A DNA stretch of 64,000 nt, from assembly GCF_038452265.1 (NCBI RefSeq), contig NZ_CP151842.1:1178001-1242000 (forward strand). Reading direction: 5' to 3'. The stretch comes from Vibrio diazotrophicus (lineage in GTDB: Bacteria > Pseudomonadota > Gammaproteobacteria > Enterobacterales > Vibrionaceae). The notes beneath the pieces are model-generated. The model saw only the letters and a list, made by a program, of their open reading frames with translations. It searched no databases and had not been told where the DNA came from. This document shows, one piece after another, positions 1 through 8,121 of this stretch (its first letter is position 1; every line of letters starts with the position of its first letter). A program made the translations under genes and the position numbers.

Positions 1-1
1 A

Positions 2-463
2 GCGAGTAGTTCTGATGTCTTTACTTCAAAACCATATGTTTTAAATATTGAAAATGTGCATAGTGATTTAAAAATTGCTCATCCTCAAGCTCGTAGCAAA
101 ATGGAAGCAGATAAGGCTTTTAAATCTGACCAACCAAATTGGTTACTTGAGCAGGATGGAAAAGTAATTAGCTACAAGCAAGAAGTTCTAAAAGGTAAGT
201 CTGGCTTATTTCCTTATCTAGGTATGGAGAAGTTGATTGCGGAACATAACCAATCTCGTGGTATTTACTTTGAGAATGGTCAGGTTGTTGATCAGCCAGT
301 AGCAGTCCAAGTTGCTAAGGTTACTGCAAACTCAGCAACAAGCGATAAAGCACCTAAACCCCAAGTCATTACGAACAATGTTGAACAGTTAAAAGCTTGG
401 TATTTGCAGTCATCAACCGAAGAGCGTAAGGCCTTCCGCCGTTGGATGATTGACCAAGAGTAA
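2..463 (+). CDS. DUF2057 (YccT-like) family protein, 5' truncated by window edge
   Basis: The frame is open from the first bases of the window, so the N-terminus, where this family carries its signal peptide, is missing. The visible part begins ASSSDVFTSKPYVLNI and contains the aromatic and charged stretch SDQPNWLLEQDG and FPYLGMEKLIAEHNQSRGI, followed by a linker and a C-terminal block LKAWYLQSSTEERKAFRRW. This order resembles DUF2057/YccT secreted proteins, which are small periplasmic proteins of poorly defined role (E. coli YccT has been linked to curli inhibition). An internal GTG at 56 is not taken as the start because the family similarity extends upstream of it. A strong hairpin terminator follows immediately. 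The family assignment is from recalled pattern only. Confidence 0.7.
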   Translation, partial: ASSSDVFTSKPYVLNIENVHSDLKIAHPQARSKMEADKAFKSDQPNWLLEQDGKVISYKQEVLKGKSGLFPYLGMEKLIAEHNQSRGIYFENGQVVDQPVAVQVAKVTANSATSDKAPKPQVITNNVEQLKAWYLQSSTEERKAFRRWMIDQE

Positions 464-466
464 TTT

Positions 467-500
467 AAAGCGCCAGTCTAGAGACTGGCGTTTGCTTTTA
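467..500 (+). terminator. Rho-independent terminator after the DUF2057 gene
   Basis: The inverted repeat CGCCAGTCT / AGACTGGCG forms a tight GC-rich hairpin directly after the stop codon and is followed by a T-rich tail (TTTGCTTTTA). It ends the plus-strand DUF2057 transcript and separates it from the convergent minus-strand ychJ. Confidence 0.85.
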
Positions 501-544
501 TAGCGGTTTGGTATTTATTTTCGAATAAAACGAAGCGGGTAGAT

Positions 545-1012
545 TTAGCCGCAGCACTTTTTATACTTCTTACCACTGCCACATAGACACGGGTCATTGC
601 GGCCGATTTTCTTAGCTTCATAAGACTTTGGAAACTCACCGTCTATGTAAAACCATAGGCTATCTTCACGGATAAAGCGCGAACGCTCTTCTAAACACAG
701 TTCTTTGCCTTGGTCTTTCAAATATGCTTTGAAATGGACAAAGCCTTCGTTGGCAGTTGCCCCATTTTCGCTGTTGATCACTTCTAATCTGCACCAATCA
801 CTATTGATAGAATCTGCAATCGCTGCTCGGTCGTTTTCAGCATTGCAAGAAGGGTGATAGGTATTCACAACGAAATCGACTAAGCCTAGTACATGGGCAC
901 TATAACGAGCTCGCATTAGTTGCTCAGGAGTGTGAGCAAGAACATGGTCGTTGTGGATAGGTTGGCAGCATTCCGAATAGGATTGTGTATTTCCGCAGTA
1001 GCAACTAGTCAT
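545..1012 (-). CDS. ychJ: YchJ family (UPF0225) SEC-C motif protein
   Basis: The 155-residue protein starts with a Cys-rich block (CYCGNTQSYSECC), followed by the YchJ family core (TPEQLMRARYSAHVLG), and ends with a SEC-C zinc motif (NDPCLCGSGKKYKKCCG). This architecture matches the UPF0225/YchJ family, whose precise function is unknown; the C-terminal motif binds zinc in SecA. The ATG at 1012 is preferred over a TTG at 1039 because the family begins right at the Cys block. It is the last of four minus-strand genes in a row (ppiB, lpxH, the EAL/HDOD gene, ychJ). Confidence 0.88.
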   Translation of the reverse strand: MTSCYCGNTQSYSECCQPIHNDHVLAHTPEQLMRARYSAHVLGLVDFVVNTYHPSCNAENDRAAIADSINSDWCRLEVINSENGATANEGFVHFKAYLKDQGKELCLEERSRFIREDSLWFYIDGEFPKSYEAKKIGRNDPCLCGSGKKYKKCCG

Positions 1013-1077
1013 TAGGTATTGGATATAAAATGGCTTCAAAAAGTGAAGCCAAGTTTAGGGATGTGCAGAGGGAAAGT

Positions 1078-2292
1078 CTATATATCGACTTGCAGTAGAT
1101 CTGCGCTCCATTGAAGAGCTTCATCATAACACTGACTTAATACTTCATCGCTCAGTTCTAAACTGATGCCCAATTCAGAAACTCTCTCCCAGTCGGCATG
1201 CTCATAGGCTTTTGACAGTGATAAAATCTTGCCTAAAGCTCCTTCACCTTTGGTTAATGCAAGCTTCACCGCTTCATCGATGGGAATGAGTTCAACGATA
1301 CTTTCTAGAGGTTGATCTAACAGGCAGTCGAGCAACGAAAACATTCCGGTAAGGAACGCAAGATCTGCGTCACTACGTTGTCCGCTTTTGCACCACGCCA
1401 ATTGACAAAAACGAGCGCGTTGAATGGAAAGGCCATAGAGATAGTTAGGCTTAGAGCTGTCAGTTGATGCAATGGCCACTAGAGAAATAAACTGACGCAG
1501 GCGTTGTTCACCTAAATACACCAGTGCTTGCTTAAATGACTGAATCTTTGAGCTAACGATAGCTGAAGCATTAACAAAAGTGAGCAGCTTATAGGATAGC
1601 GACAGATCTCGAGCTATCAAGGATTCTAATTCCTTGTAGTCTATCTCTTCTTTCGCTATCTCTTTACACAGCTGAACTATGGTTAAAAACGTTGGCTGCA
1701 AAGCTTTGCGTTGGATGATCTCAGGCTTACTAAAGAAATAACCTTGAAAATAGTCAAACCCAGCTTTTTTCGCTTGCTCAAATTCATCATAGGTTTCAAC
1801 TTTCTCGGCTAAAAACTTAATTTTTGAACCTCGCAGTTTACTGATGAATAGACCCGCTTTTGCGATGGGGACGATGCGAATATCAAATTTGATGAAAGAG
1901 ACATAAGGTAAAAAAGGCTGCCATTCTTTACTTGGTACAAAGTCATCTAGCGCAATTCTATAACCTTGTTTAGCCATCTTTTTAATCGCGTCTAAAAGCT
2001 CTGATGTAGGCTCACAATCTTCTAGAACTTCAACCACTAAACTGTCTGACGGGAAGAGCGTAGGGACAAGGTTCACTAAGCTCTGATAAGGGAAGTTTAC
2101 AAAGCCTACGTGATTACCCAATGTCTGATAGTGGGTCGAAAGGAAATGATCCGAAAGCAGTCTGCTGGTTGCTTTATCGGGATCTATTTCAGGAAAAGTG
2201 TTCTTCGGCCCGTCTCTGAATAGTAGTTCATAACCGAAAGTTTTTCGGTCACTATCTAATATAGGCTGTCTAGCGATATACGAGTACTTCAA
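1078..2292 (-). CDS. EAL-like plus HDOD domain signalling protein (YuxH type)
   Basis: The 404-residue protein has an N-terminal EAL-like half (about residues 1-200; IARQPILD, GYELLFRDG) and a C-terminal HDOD half (about 205-390). In place of the catalytic EAL signature it shows ELLFRDG and VVEVLEDCEP, so the usual acidic residues for c-di-GMP hydrolysis look incomplete. Proteins of this type in Vibrio often act as non-catalytic regulators of motility or biofilm. The start appears to be TTG at 2292, with an AGGG-type ribosome site just upstream. It lies about 100 bp downstream of lpxH and may be co-transcribed. Loss of catalysis is inferred from the motif only. Confidence 0.85.
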   Translation of the reverse strand: MKYSYIARQPILDSDRKTFGYELLFRDGPKNTFPEIDPDKATSRLLSDHFLSTHYQTLGNHVGFVNFPYQSLVNLVPTLFPSDSLVVEVLEDCEPTSELLDAIKKMAKQGYRIALDDFVPSKEWQPFLPYVSFIKFDIRIVPIAKAGLFISKLRGSKIKFLAEKVETYDEFEQAKKAGFDYFQGYFFSKPEIIQRKALQPTFLTIVQLCKEIAKEEIDYKELESLIARDLSLSYKLLTFVNASAIVSSKIQSFKQALVYLGEQRLRQFISLVAIASTDSSKPNYLYGLSIQRARFCQLAWCKSGQRSDADLAFLTGMFSLLDCLLDQPLESIVELIPIDEAVKLALTKGEGALGKILSLSKAYEHADWERVSELGISLELSDEVLSQCYDEALQWSADLLQVDI

Positions 2293-2392
2293 GGCTTTAC
2301 CCTAACTCCATTTTTGGTGTGCCAATTATATCAATATAAAATCGATTTATTGTGCACATACTCAAATCCCTCTGCGACATCGATCACCAATT

Positions 2393-3121
2393 TTATGATG
2401 CAAATTTTTTGTTTTGCAGTTCATATCCATGGTCTGAATAAACAAGTATAGAGCCTTGTGTGTACCAATCACCTAAAACGATGCGAGTCTTTTCTTCACC
2501 TGATGCTGAAATCTTATGGATGTTTGGGCGATGAGTATGTCCGTGAATCATGGTATTTACCTGATGCTTTTCCATCACAGCCAAAACTTCGCTGGGGGTC
2601 ACATCCATAATAGACATTGATTTGTTGCTTTTATCGCTGCTGGTATCAGATTGGATCTTTCTTACAATTCGAGTTTTGATGAAGAAAGGTAGGCGATTGA
2701 AAACCCACTGTAACCACGGTTTATGCACTTTCTCTCTAAATGCTAAATAGCGAACGTCTTCTGTGCATAATGTATCACCATGAAGTACCACGACTTTTTC
2801 ACCGTAAAGATCAACAACCTGTTCTTCTTCGAGCAGAGTGATGCCGGTTTGTTTTGCAAATTTCTTTCCAACAAGAAAATCACGGTTGCCGTGTGAGAAG
2901 AATACTGGGACGCCTTTGCTAACTAGTGTTTTAAATTCGCTTTTAATCTGCTCGGCAAAGTTGGTCGGATCATCATCACCAATCCAAAAATCGAAAAGAT
3001 CGCCTAGTACATAGAGTGCGTCTGCCTTAATGGCGTCTTCACGCATAAAAGAGATAAAACAATCGGTAATATCTGGGCGCTTAGGAGTGAGATGGAGATC
3101 TGAAATAAATAATGTATGCAT
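2393..3121 (-). CDS. lpxH: UDP-2,3-diacylglucosamine diphosphatase LpxH
   Basis: This is a calcineurin-like metallophosphoesterase of 242 residues, the usual LpxH length. The metal-binding motifs appear in order: DLHL (near residue 8), GDLFDFW (about 41), GNRDF (about 79), HGDT (about 114) and HGHTH (about 194). LpxH hydrolyses UDP-2,3-diacylglucosamine to 2,3-diacylglucosamine-1-phosphate (lipid X) at the inner membrane, the fourth step of lipid A synthesis. It lies 63 bp downstream of ppiB on the same strand, an arrangement common in gammaproteobacteria. Confidence 0.97.
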   Translation of the reverse strand: MHTLFISDLHLTPKRPDITDCFISFMREDAIKADALYVLGDLFDFWIGDDDPTNFAEQIKSEFKTLVSKGVPVFFSHGNRDFLVGKKFAKQTGITLLEEEQVVDLYGEKVVVLHGDTLCTEDVRYLAFREKVHKPWLQWVFNRLPFFIKTRIVRKIQSDTSSDKSNKSMSIMDVTPSEVLAVMEKHQVNTMIHGHTHRPNIHKISASGEEKTRIVLGDWYTQGSILVYSDHGYELQNKKFAS

Positions 3122-3183
3122 AGGAAGAGTATTTTATGTTGAGTGATAGGCAGTGGAGCGCATTTCGCGCTCCACTTTAAAGA

Positions 3184-3678
3184 TTACTCTTCGATAGTTG
3201 TGCCAGTAATGACAACATCTTCTAGTGGTACGTCTTGGTGCATACCGTAAGAGCCAGTGCTTACACCTTTAATTTTGTTTACTACATCCATGCCTTCTAC
3301 AACTTCAGCAAAAACACAGTAACCCCAACCATCTAAGCTTTCTGAACGGAAGTCTAGGAATGTGTTGTTGTTTACGTTGATGAAGAATTGAGAACTTGCA
3401 GAGTGTGGTTCCATAGTACGAGCCATTGCAAGCGTGCCTACTTTGTTGCTTAGGCCGTTGTTTGCTTCGTTACGGATAGGTGCGCGAGTCTCTTTTTCAC
3501 GTAGACCAGAAGTCATACCGCCACCTTGGATCATGAAGCCGTCGATAACACGGTGGAAAAGAGTGTTGTCGTAGAAACCATCACGGCAGTACTGTAAAAA
3601 GTTTGCGCTAGTTTCTGGCGCTTGCTCTGTATTCAGCTGAACTTTAATGTCACCAAAGTTTGTATGAAGGGTGATCAT
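3184..3678 (-). CDS. ppiB: Peptidyl-prolyl cis-trans isomerase B (cyclophilin)
   Basis: The 164-residue single-domain cyclophilin begins MITLHTNFGDIKVQLN and lacks a signal peptide, as expected for the cytoplasmic PpiB. Active-site motifs are visible: FHRVIDGFMIQGG, SASSQFFINV and the tryptophan in SLDGWGYCVFAEV. The frame stays open upstream to 3789, but the ATG at 3678 is chosen because an AAAGG ribosome site lies about 8 nt before it and the known family begins there; an ATG two codons upstream (3684) is a minor alternative. The gene is divergent from cysS. Confidence 0.95.
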   Translation of the reverse strand: MITLHTNFGDIKVQLNTEQAPETSANFLQYCRDGFYDNTLFHRVIDGFMIQGGGMTSGLREKETRAPIRNEANNGLSNKVGTLAMARTMEPHSASSQFFINVNNNTFLDFRSESLDGWGYCVFAEVVEGMDVVNKIKGVSTGSYGMHQDVPLEDVVITGTTIEE

Positions 3679-3823
3679 GTGCATTACCTTTGCTTGTTTT
3701 GTATGAGTATTGGATTTTAGCTTAACTTTTTGCTCATTCAAAACATCAAATGGATGACCTAGCGATAACAGAGTTGTTATACTGCACAACTATTTTGGTT
3801 TTAACGGTAATTAGATAGAGATC

Positions 3824-5206
3824 ATGCTGAAAATATATAACTCACTAACAAAACAGAAAGAGGAATTTAAACCCATTACTGCTGGTAAAGTCGGCATGTA
3901 TGTCTGTGGAGTGACCATATATGATCTTTGTCATATCGGACATGGCCGTACATTCGTTTCATTTGATGTTGTTGCGCGTTACCTTCGTTACTTGGGTTAC
4001 GATTTAACATTCGTTCGTAATATCACTGACATCGACGACAAAATCATTAAGCGCGCCTCTGAGAATAAAGAGTCATGTGATTCACTGACTGAACGCCTGA
4101 TTCAAGAAATGTACACAGACTTTGATGCGCTAAACATCAAACGCCCTGATATTGAACCTCGTGCAACGGCTTATATCCAAGAAATCATTGAACTGGTTGA
4201 ACGTTTAATTGAGCGTGGCTTTGCTTATGTTGCGGACAACGGCGACGTAATGTTTGAAGTAAGCAAATATGATGAATACGGTAAGTTGTCTCGCCAAGAC
4301 CTAGACCAACTGCAAGCTGGCGCTCGCGTTGATATCGAAACAGCAAAACGTAGCCCATTAGACTTTGTACTTTGGAAAATGTCTAAACCGGGAGAACCGA
4401 CTTGGGAATCGCCATGGGGACCGGGTCGCCCAGGTTGGCATATTGAGTGTTCAGCGATGAACTCTTCGATCTTAGGTAATCATTTCGATATTCACGGTGG
4501 TGGCTCAGATCTAATGTTCCCACACCATGAAAATGAAATTGCACAGTCTTGTTGTGCGCACGGTACTCAATATGTAAATACGTGGATGCACAGTGGCATG
4601 GTGATGGTAGACAGAGAGAAAATGTCGAAATCACTAGGCAACTTCTTTACTATTCGTGATGTATTGAACCACTACGACCAAGAAACGGTACGCTACTTCT
4701 TGATGTCGGGTCATTACCGTAGCCAGCTGAACTACAGCGAAGAGAACCTGAACCAATCGCGTGCTTCTCTTGAGCGTTTATATACTGCACTTCGTGGTTT
4801 AGATATGAACGCAGCCGCAGCGGGTGGTGAAGAGTATGTTAGCCGCTTTACAGCTGCGATGAATGACGACTTCAATACACCTGAAGCTTATTCTGTGCTG
4901 TTTGATATGGCTCGCGAAGTGAACCGTCTTAAGAACGAAGATATGGCTCATGCAAGTGCTCTTGGCGCATTAATGCGTGAACTTGCTGATGTGATTGGTA
5001 TTTTGTATCAAGACCCAGAAGTTTTCCTAAAAGGCGGTCAAGGTGACGATGATGAAGCGGCAGAAATTGAAGCTTTGATTAAGTTACGTAATGACTCTCG
5101 CGCTGCGAAAGATTGGGCAAATGCGGATTTAGCTCGCGACAAGCTTAACGAGATGGGTATCGTTCTAGAAGACGGTCCAGCAGGAACAACTTGGCGTCGT
5201 AAATAA
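3824..5206 (+). CDS. cysS: Cysteinyl-tRNA synthetase
   Basis: This class I aminoacyl-tRNA synthetase has 460 residues, the typical length. The HIGH signature is HIGHGR (about residues 38-43), the KMSKS loop is EKMSKSLGN (about 266-274), and zinc-ligand motifs are seen in MYVCGVTIYD, HIECSAMN and HHENEIAQS. It charges tRNA-Cys with cysteine in the cytoplasm. It is followed by a hairpin terminator and lies divergent from ppiB. Confidence 0.98.
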   Translation: MLKIYNSLTKQKEEFKPITAGKVGMYVCGVTIYDLCHIGHGRTFVSFDVVARYLRYLGYDLTFVRNITDIDDKIIKRASENKESCDSLTERLIQEMYTDFDALNIKRPDIEPRATAYIQEIIELVERLIERGFAYVADNGDVMFEVSKYDEYGKLSRQDLDQLQAGARVDIETAKRSPLDFVLWKMSKPGEPTWESPWGPGRPGWHIECSAMNSSILGNHFDIHGGGSDLMFPHHENEIAQSCCAHGTQYVNTWMHSGMVMVDREKMSKSLGNFFTIRDVLNHYDQETVRYFLMSGHYRSQLNYSEENLNQSRASLERLYTALRGLDMNAAAAGGEEYVSRFTAAMNDDFNTPEAYSVLFDMAREVNRLKNEDMAHASALGALMRELADVIGILYQDPEVFLKGGQGDDDEAAEIEALIKLRNDSRAAKDWANADLARDKLNEMGIVLEDGPAGTTWRRK

Positions 5207-5223
5207 TTCGTTTTAGGTTTTAG

Positions 5224-5252
5224 ATCGTGGGCGTAAGCCCACTTTCTTTATC
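5224..5252 (+). terminator. Hairpin terminator after cysS
   Basis: GTGGGC / GCCCAC stems with a GTAA tetraloop (5227-5242) follow the cysS stop by about 20 nt and are trailed by a T-rich segment (TTTCTTTATCT). Confidence 0.7.
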
Positions 5253-5309
5253 TAGAATATTTTCGTTTTCTAGATTCTTTTTGTGTTCTTCAAACTTAAA
5301 TGGCACTGA

Positions 5310-5831
5310 ATGTCGATTATTTTAGGGATTGACCCCGGCTCCCGCATAACGGGCTATGGCGTAATCAAACAACAAGGCAGACACCTCTATTATTTAGGTA
5401 GTGGCTGCATTCGCACCTCAGAGAAAGATCTTCCCACGCGCCTAAAGCAAATCTATGCAGGTGTCACCGAAATCATTACTCAGTTTCAACCGGATGTATT
5501 TGCTATCGAGCAAGTCTTTATGGCGAAGAACGCTGACTCTGCACTCAAGCTAGGGCAGGCGAGAGGCAGCGCTATTGTTGCAGCTGTAAACGCAGACCTG
5601 CCGGTTTACGAGTATGCAGCACGTCTAATCAAACAAGCAGTTGTTGGCACTGGTGGTGCCGATAAATCCCAAGTTCAGCATATGGTTCAACAAATGTTGA
5701 AGTTACCTGCAAAGCCACAAGCGGACGCAGCCGATGCGTTGGGTGTTGCTATTTGTCATGCCAATACCAACAAAACATTGATAGCTCTGGCTGGTAAAGC
5801 GACAGGTGCCAGAAAAGGGCGCTACCGATAG
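5310..5831 (+). CDS. ruvC: Holliday junction endodeoxyribonuclease RuvC
   Basis: The 173-residue protein starts MSIILGIDPGSRITGYGVI. The RNase H-like catalytic acids are recognisable: Asp in GIDPGS (residue 7), Glu in FAIEQVFM, and the paired Asp residues in QADAADALGVA near the C-terminus. RuvC resolves Holliday junctions pushed by RuvAB. It lies upstream of ruvA but separated from it by 124 bp containing a LexA-like site, so ruvC is probably expressed apart from the SOS-controlled ruvAB. Confidence 0.98.
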   Translation: MSIILGIDPGSRITGYGVIKQQGRHLYYLGSGCIRTSEKDLPTRLKQIYAGVTEIITQFQPDVFAIEQVFMAKNADSALKLGQARGSAIVAAVNADLPVYEYAARLIKQAVVGTGGADKSQVQHMVQQMLKLPAKPQADAADALGVAICHANTNKTLIALAGKATGARKGRYR

Positions 5832-5885
5832 GTTTGAATTCGATCTGGCACAGAAGAAAGTGTGAGAAATTCCTTACCTATCTTT

Positions 5886-5905
5886 TACTGGCTATATATC
5901 CAGTT
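5886..5905 (+). promoter_or_regulatory. LexA (SOS) box upstream of ruvA
   Basis: The 20-bp site has CTG at 5888-5890 and CAG at 5901-5903 separated by ten bases with an alternating TA core, matching the gammaproteobacterial LexA consensus (TACTG-TATATATA-CAGTA type). It lies 50 bp before the ruvA start. In E. coli ruvAB is LexA-regulated, so the position and sequence agree. Confidence 0.85.
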
Positions 5906-5955
5906 ATTTATTATCATCTTTTCCATTACAAATTTCCCAACCAAAGGAATCTCAA

Positions 5956-6573
5956 GTGATTGGACGTCTTCGTGGCACTCTAATAGAAAAGCAACCACCA
6001 GAACTATTAATTGAAGTTGGCGGCATTGGTTATGAAGTGCAAATGCCTATGAGTTGTTTCTATGAACTACCAAACATCGGTGAAGAAGCCATCATTTATA
6101 CTCACTTTGTTGTCAGAGAAGATGCACAGCTTCTTTACGGTTTTAATACTGTTAGTGAACGAGCATTGTTCCGTGAAGTGATTAAAGCAAATGGGGTGGG
6201 TCCTAAAATGGGCTTGGGTATTCTGTCTGGTATGACGGCATCTCAATTTGTTTCTTGTGTTGAGAGAGAAGACATTTCAACTTTGGTTAAATTGCCAGGT
6301 GTCGGTAAGAAGACGGCCGAGCGCTTAGTGGTTGAAATGAAAGACCGTTTGAAAGGCTGGGGGGCAGGTGACCTGTTTACGCCAGCTACTGACGCTGCTC
6401 CAATTGATTCTCGACCGAATGTACAAGAGCAAGGTGCAGAAGATGAAGCGGTAAGCGCTCTGCTCTCACTAGGCTACAAAGCACCACAAGCGGCTAAAGT
6501 CGTGTCTCAAGTTGCTAAACCAGGAATGACCAGTGAGCAACTTATCCGTGAAGCATTGAAATCCATGGTTTAG
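5956..6573 (+). CDS. ruvA: Holliday junction branch migration protein RuvA
   Basis: The 205-residue protein begins with GTG (MIGRLRGTL) behind an AAAGGA ribosome site. The N-terminal OB fold, the helix-hairpin-helix pairs (ANGVGPKMG and LPGVGKKTAERL) and the flexible linker to the C-terminal RuvB-contacting domain (DEAVSALLSLGY) are all visible. RuvA tetramers bind the four-way junction and load RuvB. It is followed by ruvB after 84 bp. Confidence 0.97.
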   Translation: MIGRLRGTLIEKQPPELLIEVGGIGYEVQMPMSCFYELPNIGEEAIIYTHFVVREDAQLLYGFNTVSERALFREVIKANGVGPKMGLGILSGMTASQFVSCVEREDISTLVKLPGVGKKTAERLVVEMKDRLKGWGAGDLFTPATDAAPIDSRPNVQEQGAEDEAVSALLSLGYKAPQAAKVVSQVAKPGMTSEQLIREALKSMV

Positions 6574-6657
6574 AATGTTTGGTTTATTGCGGACGTGTTT
6601 TATCTTAGAAGTGTTGATACATAAGAAAGACGAAGAGCAGACGTTAGGAAACTATAT

Positions 6658-7662
6658 ATGATTGAAGCTGATCGCCTCATTGCTCCAATGAACCCTTCAT
6701 TTAAAGATGAAGAGGTGATTGATCGTGCGATTCGTCCTAAGAAATTGGCCGATTATCAAGGTCAGGATCACGTTCGTGATCAAATGGAAATTTTTATCAA
6801 AGCTGCGCAAATGCGTAGTGAAGCTCTCGACCATCTGCTGATATTCGGCCCTCCCGGGTTGGGTAAGACCACACTAGCAAATATTGTTGCTAATGAGATG
6901 GAAGTGAATATCCGCACCACTTCTGGCCCTGTGCTTGAAAAAGCGGGTGACTTAGCGGCACTGCTCACCAATTTGGAAGAGAACGATGTGCTCTTCATTG
7001 ATGAAATTCATCGCCTCAGTCCTATGGTTGAAGAGGTTCTGTATCCGGCAATGGAAGACTATCAACTGGATATCATGATCGGTGAAGGGCCTGCGGCTCG
7101 TTCTATCAAGATAGATTTGCCTCCATTTACGTTAATCGGGGCAACAACCAGAGCGGGTTCCCTGACCTCTCCGCTAAGAGACCGTTTTGGTATTGTTCAA
7201 CGTCTGGAATATTACAAAATTGCTGACTTGCAACATATTGTTCAGCGCAGTGCCAACTGCCTAGGTTTGTCTATGGATGGAGAAGGTGCATTAGAAATTG
7301 CCCGTCGAGCACGAGGAACACCTCGTATTGCTAACCGTTTATTACGTCGTGTCCGAGATTATGCGGAAGTTAAGGGTAACGGGCACATATGTGATGACAC
7401 CGCAGACAAAGCATTGAATATGCTGGATGTCGACAATCAGGGCTTTGACTACATGGATAGAAAGCTGCTTCTCGCCATTATGGAGAAGTTTTCTGGTGGC
7501 CCTGTTGGTCTTGATAACCTTGCAGCGGCAATAGGTGAAGAGAAAGATACCATCGAAGATGTTATAGAACCGTATCTAATTCAACAAGGTTATTTACAAA
7601 GAACACCACGTGGACGTATTGCTACTGACCGCGCCTATCTGCATTTCGGTTTGGATAAATAA
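6658..7662 (+). CDS. ruvB: Holliday junction branch migration ATPase RuvB
   Basis: This AAA+ motor of 334 residues has Walker A GPPGLGKTT (about residues 63-71), Walker B LFIDEIHRL (about 112), a sensor-1 region IGATTRAG, an arginine-finger region LRDRFG, and a winged-helix C-terminus ending in PRGRIATDRAYLHFG. It pumps DNA through the RuvA-bound junction. Expression is expected to follow the LexA site before ruvA. Confidence 0.98.
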   Translation: MIEADRLIAPMNPSFKDEEVIDRAIRPKKLADYQGQDHVRDQMEIFIKAAQMRSEALDHLLIFGPPGLGKTTLANIVANEMEVNIRTTSGPVLEKAGDLAALLTNLEENDVLFIDEIHRLSPMVEEVLYPAMEDYQLDIMIGEGPAARSIKIDLPPFTLIGATTRAGSLTSPLRDRFGIVQRLEYYKIADLQHIVQRSANCLGLSMDGEGALEIARRARGTPRIANRLLRRVRDYAEVKGNGHICDDTADKALNMLDVDNQGFDYMDRKLLLAIMEKFSGGPVGLDNLAAAIGEEKDTIEDVIEPYLIQQGYLQRTPRGRIATDRAYLHFGLDK

Positions 7663-7701
7663 AGTTACAATTGTGTTTGATTAATTTGTAGTCATACGCT
7701 T

Positions 7702-7717
7702 TGTGATCGATATCACA
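7702..7717 (+). promoter_or_regulatory. CRP-like binding site
   Basis: TGTGA-N6-TCACA matches the core half-sites of the CRP consensus exactly. It lies about 400 bp before cydA and 40 bp after ruvB, so it may act on a distal cydA promoter. Binding is inferred from sequence only. Confidence 0.6.
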
Positions 7718-7891
7718 ATTCAAAAATCTTAAAAGCTTATAAAGGGTTATCAAAGTTTGTGTGCTTGTTAATCCTTTGTTCTTCAAAACTCCCTTCTTCT
7801 GATTATTTTTACCTAATGCTAACAATAAAGTTCACTTTCTGTTGATCTGGGACATTTTGTTGTTCTGTTGTCTAAAATTCACGCAGTTAAT

Positions 7892-7905
7892 TTGATTTAA
7901 GTCAA
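7892..7905 (+). promoter_or_regulatory. FNR-like site upstream of cydA
   Basis: TTGAT-TTAA-GTCAA differs from the FNR consensus TTGAT-N4-ATCAA at one base. It lies 217 bp before the cydA start. FNR and ArcA control cyd in E. coli, so the site fits the gene. Confidence 0.6.
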
Positions 7906-8121
7906 AGCGCTTTTCTCTGAGAAATCTTTTGAAACGTAGGTTTTTTCTCAGTAGTATTAGCTCAAGCTATATTAGCTATTACTTAACAATTAACTAACCA
8001 CAAAAGTACATAAATGCAACAACTAGCTGTTAAATAGCAACATGTTGGCGTTATTCTTAACAGGTGTTGTGTTGTTGTAATATGTCATAAGGTGTCATTC
8101 AGCCGGCACAAAGGAGTTACT

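Larger units (their letters stand above)
7663..8121 (+). other. Long regulatory region upstream of cydA
   Basis: These 459 bp between ruvB and cydA are AT-rich and hold no convincing gene; a 67-codon minus-strand frame is a chance ORF. They contain a CRP-like palindrome at 7702-7717 and an FNR-like site at 7892-7905, with long AT tracts in between, consistent with oxygen- and carbon-dependent control of cytochrome bd oxidase. Confidence 0.7.

Noticed and set aside
7622..7825. Minus-strand 67-residue ORF after ruvB
   Set aside because: It covers the CRP site and AT-rich leader, has no ribosome site and shows no protein-like pattern.
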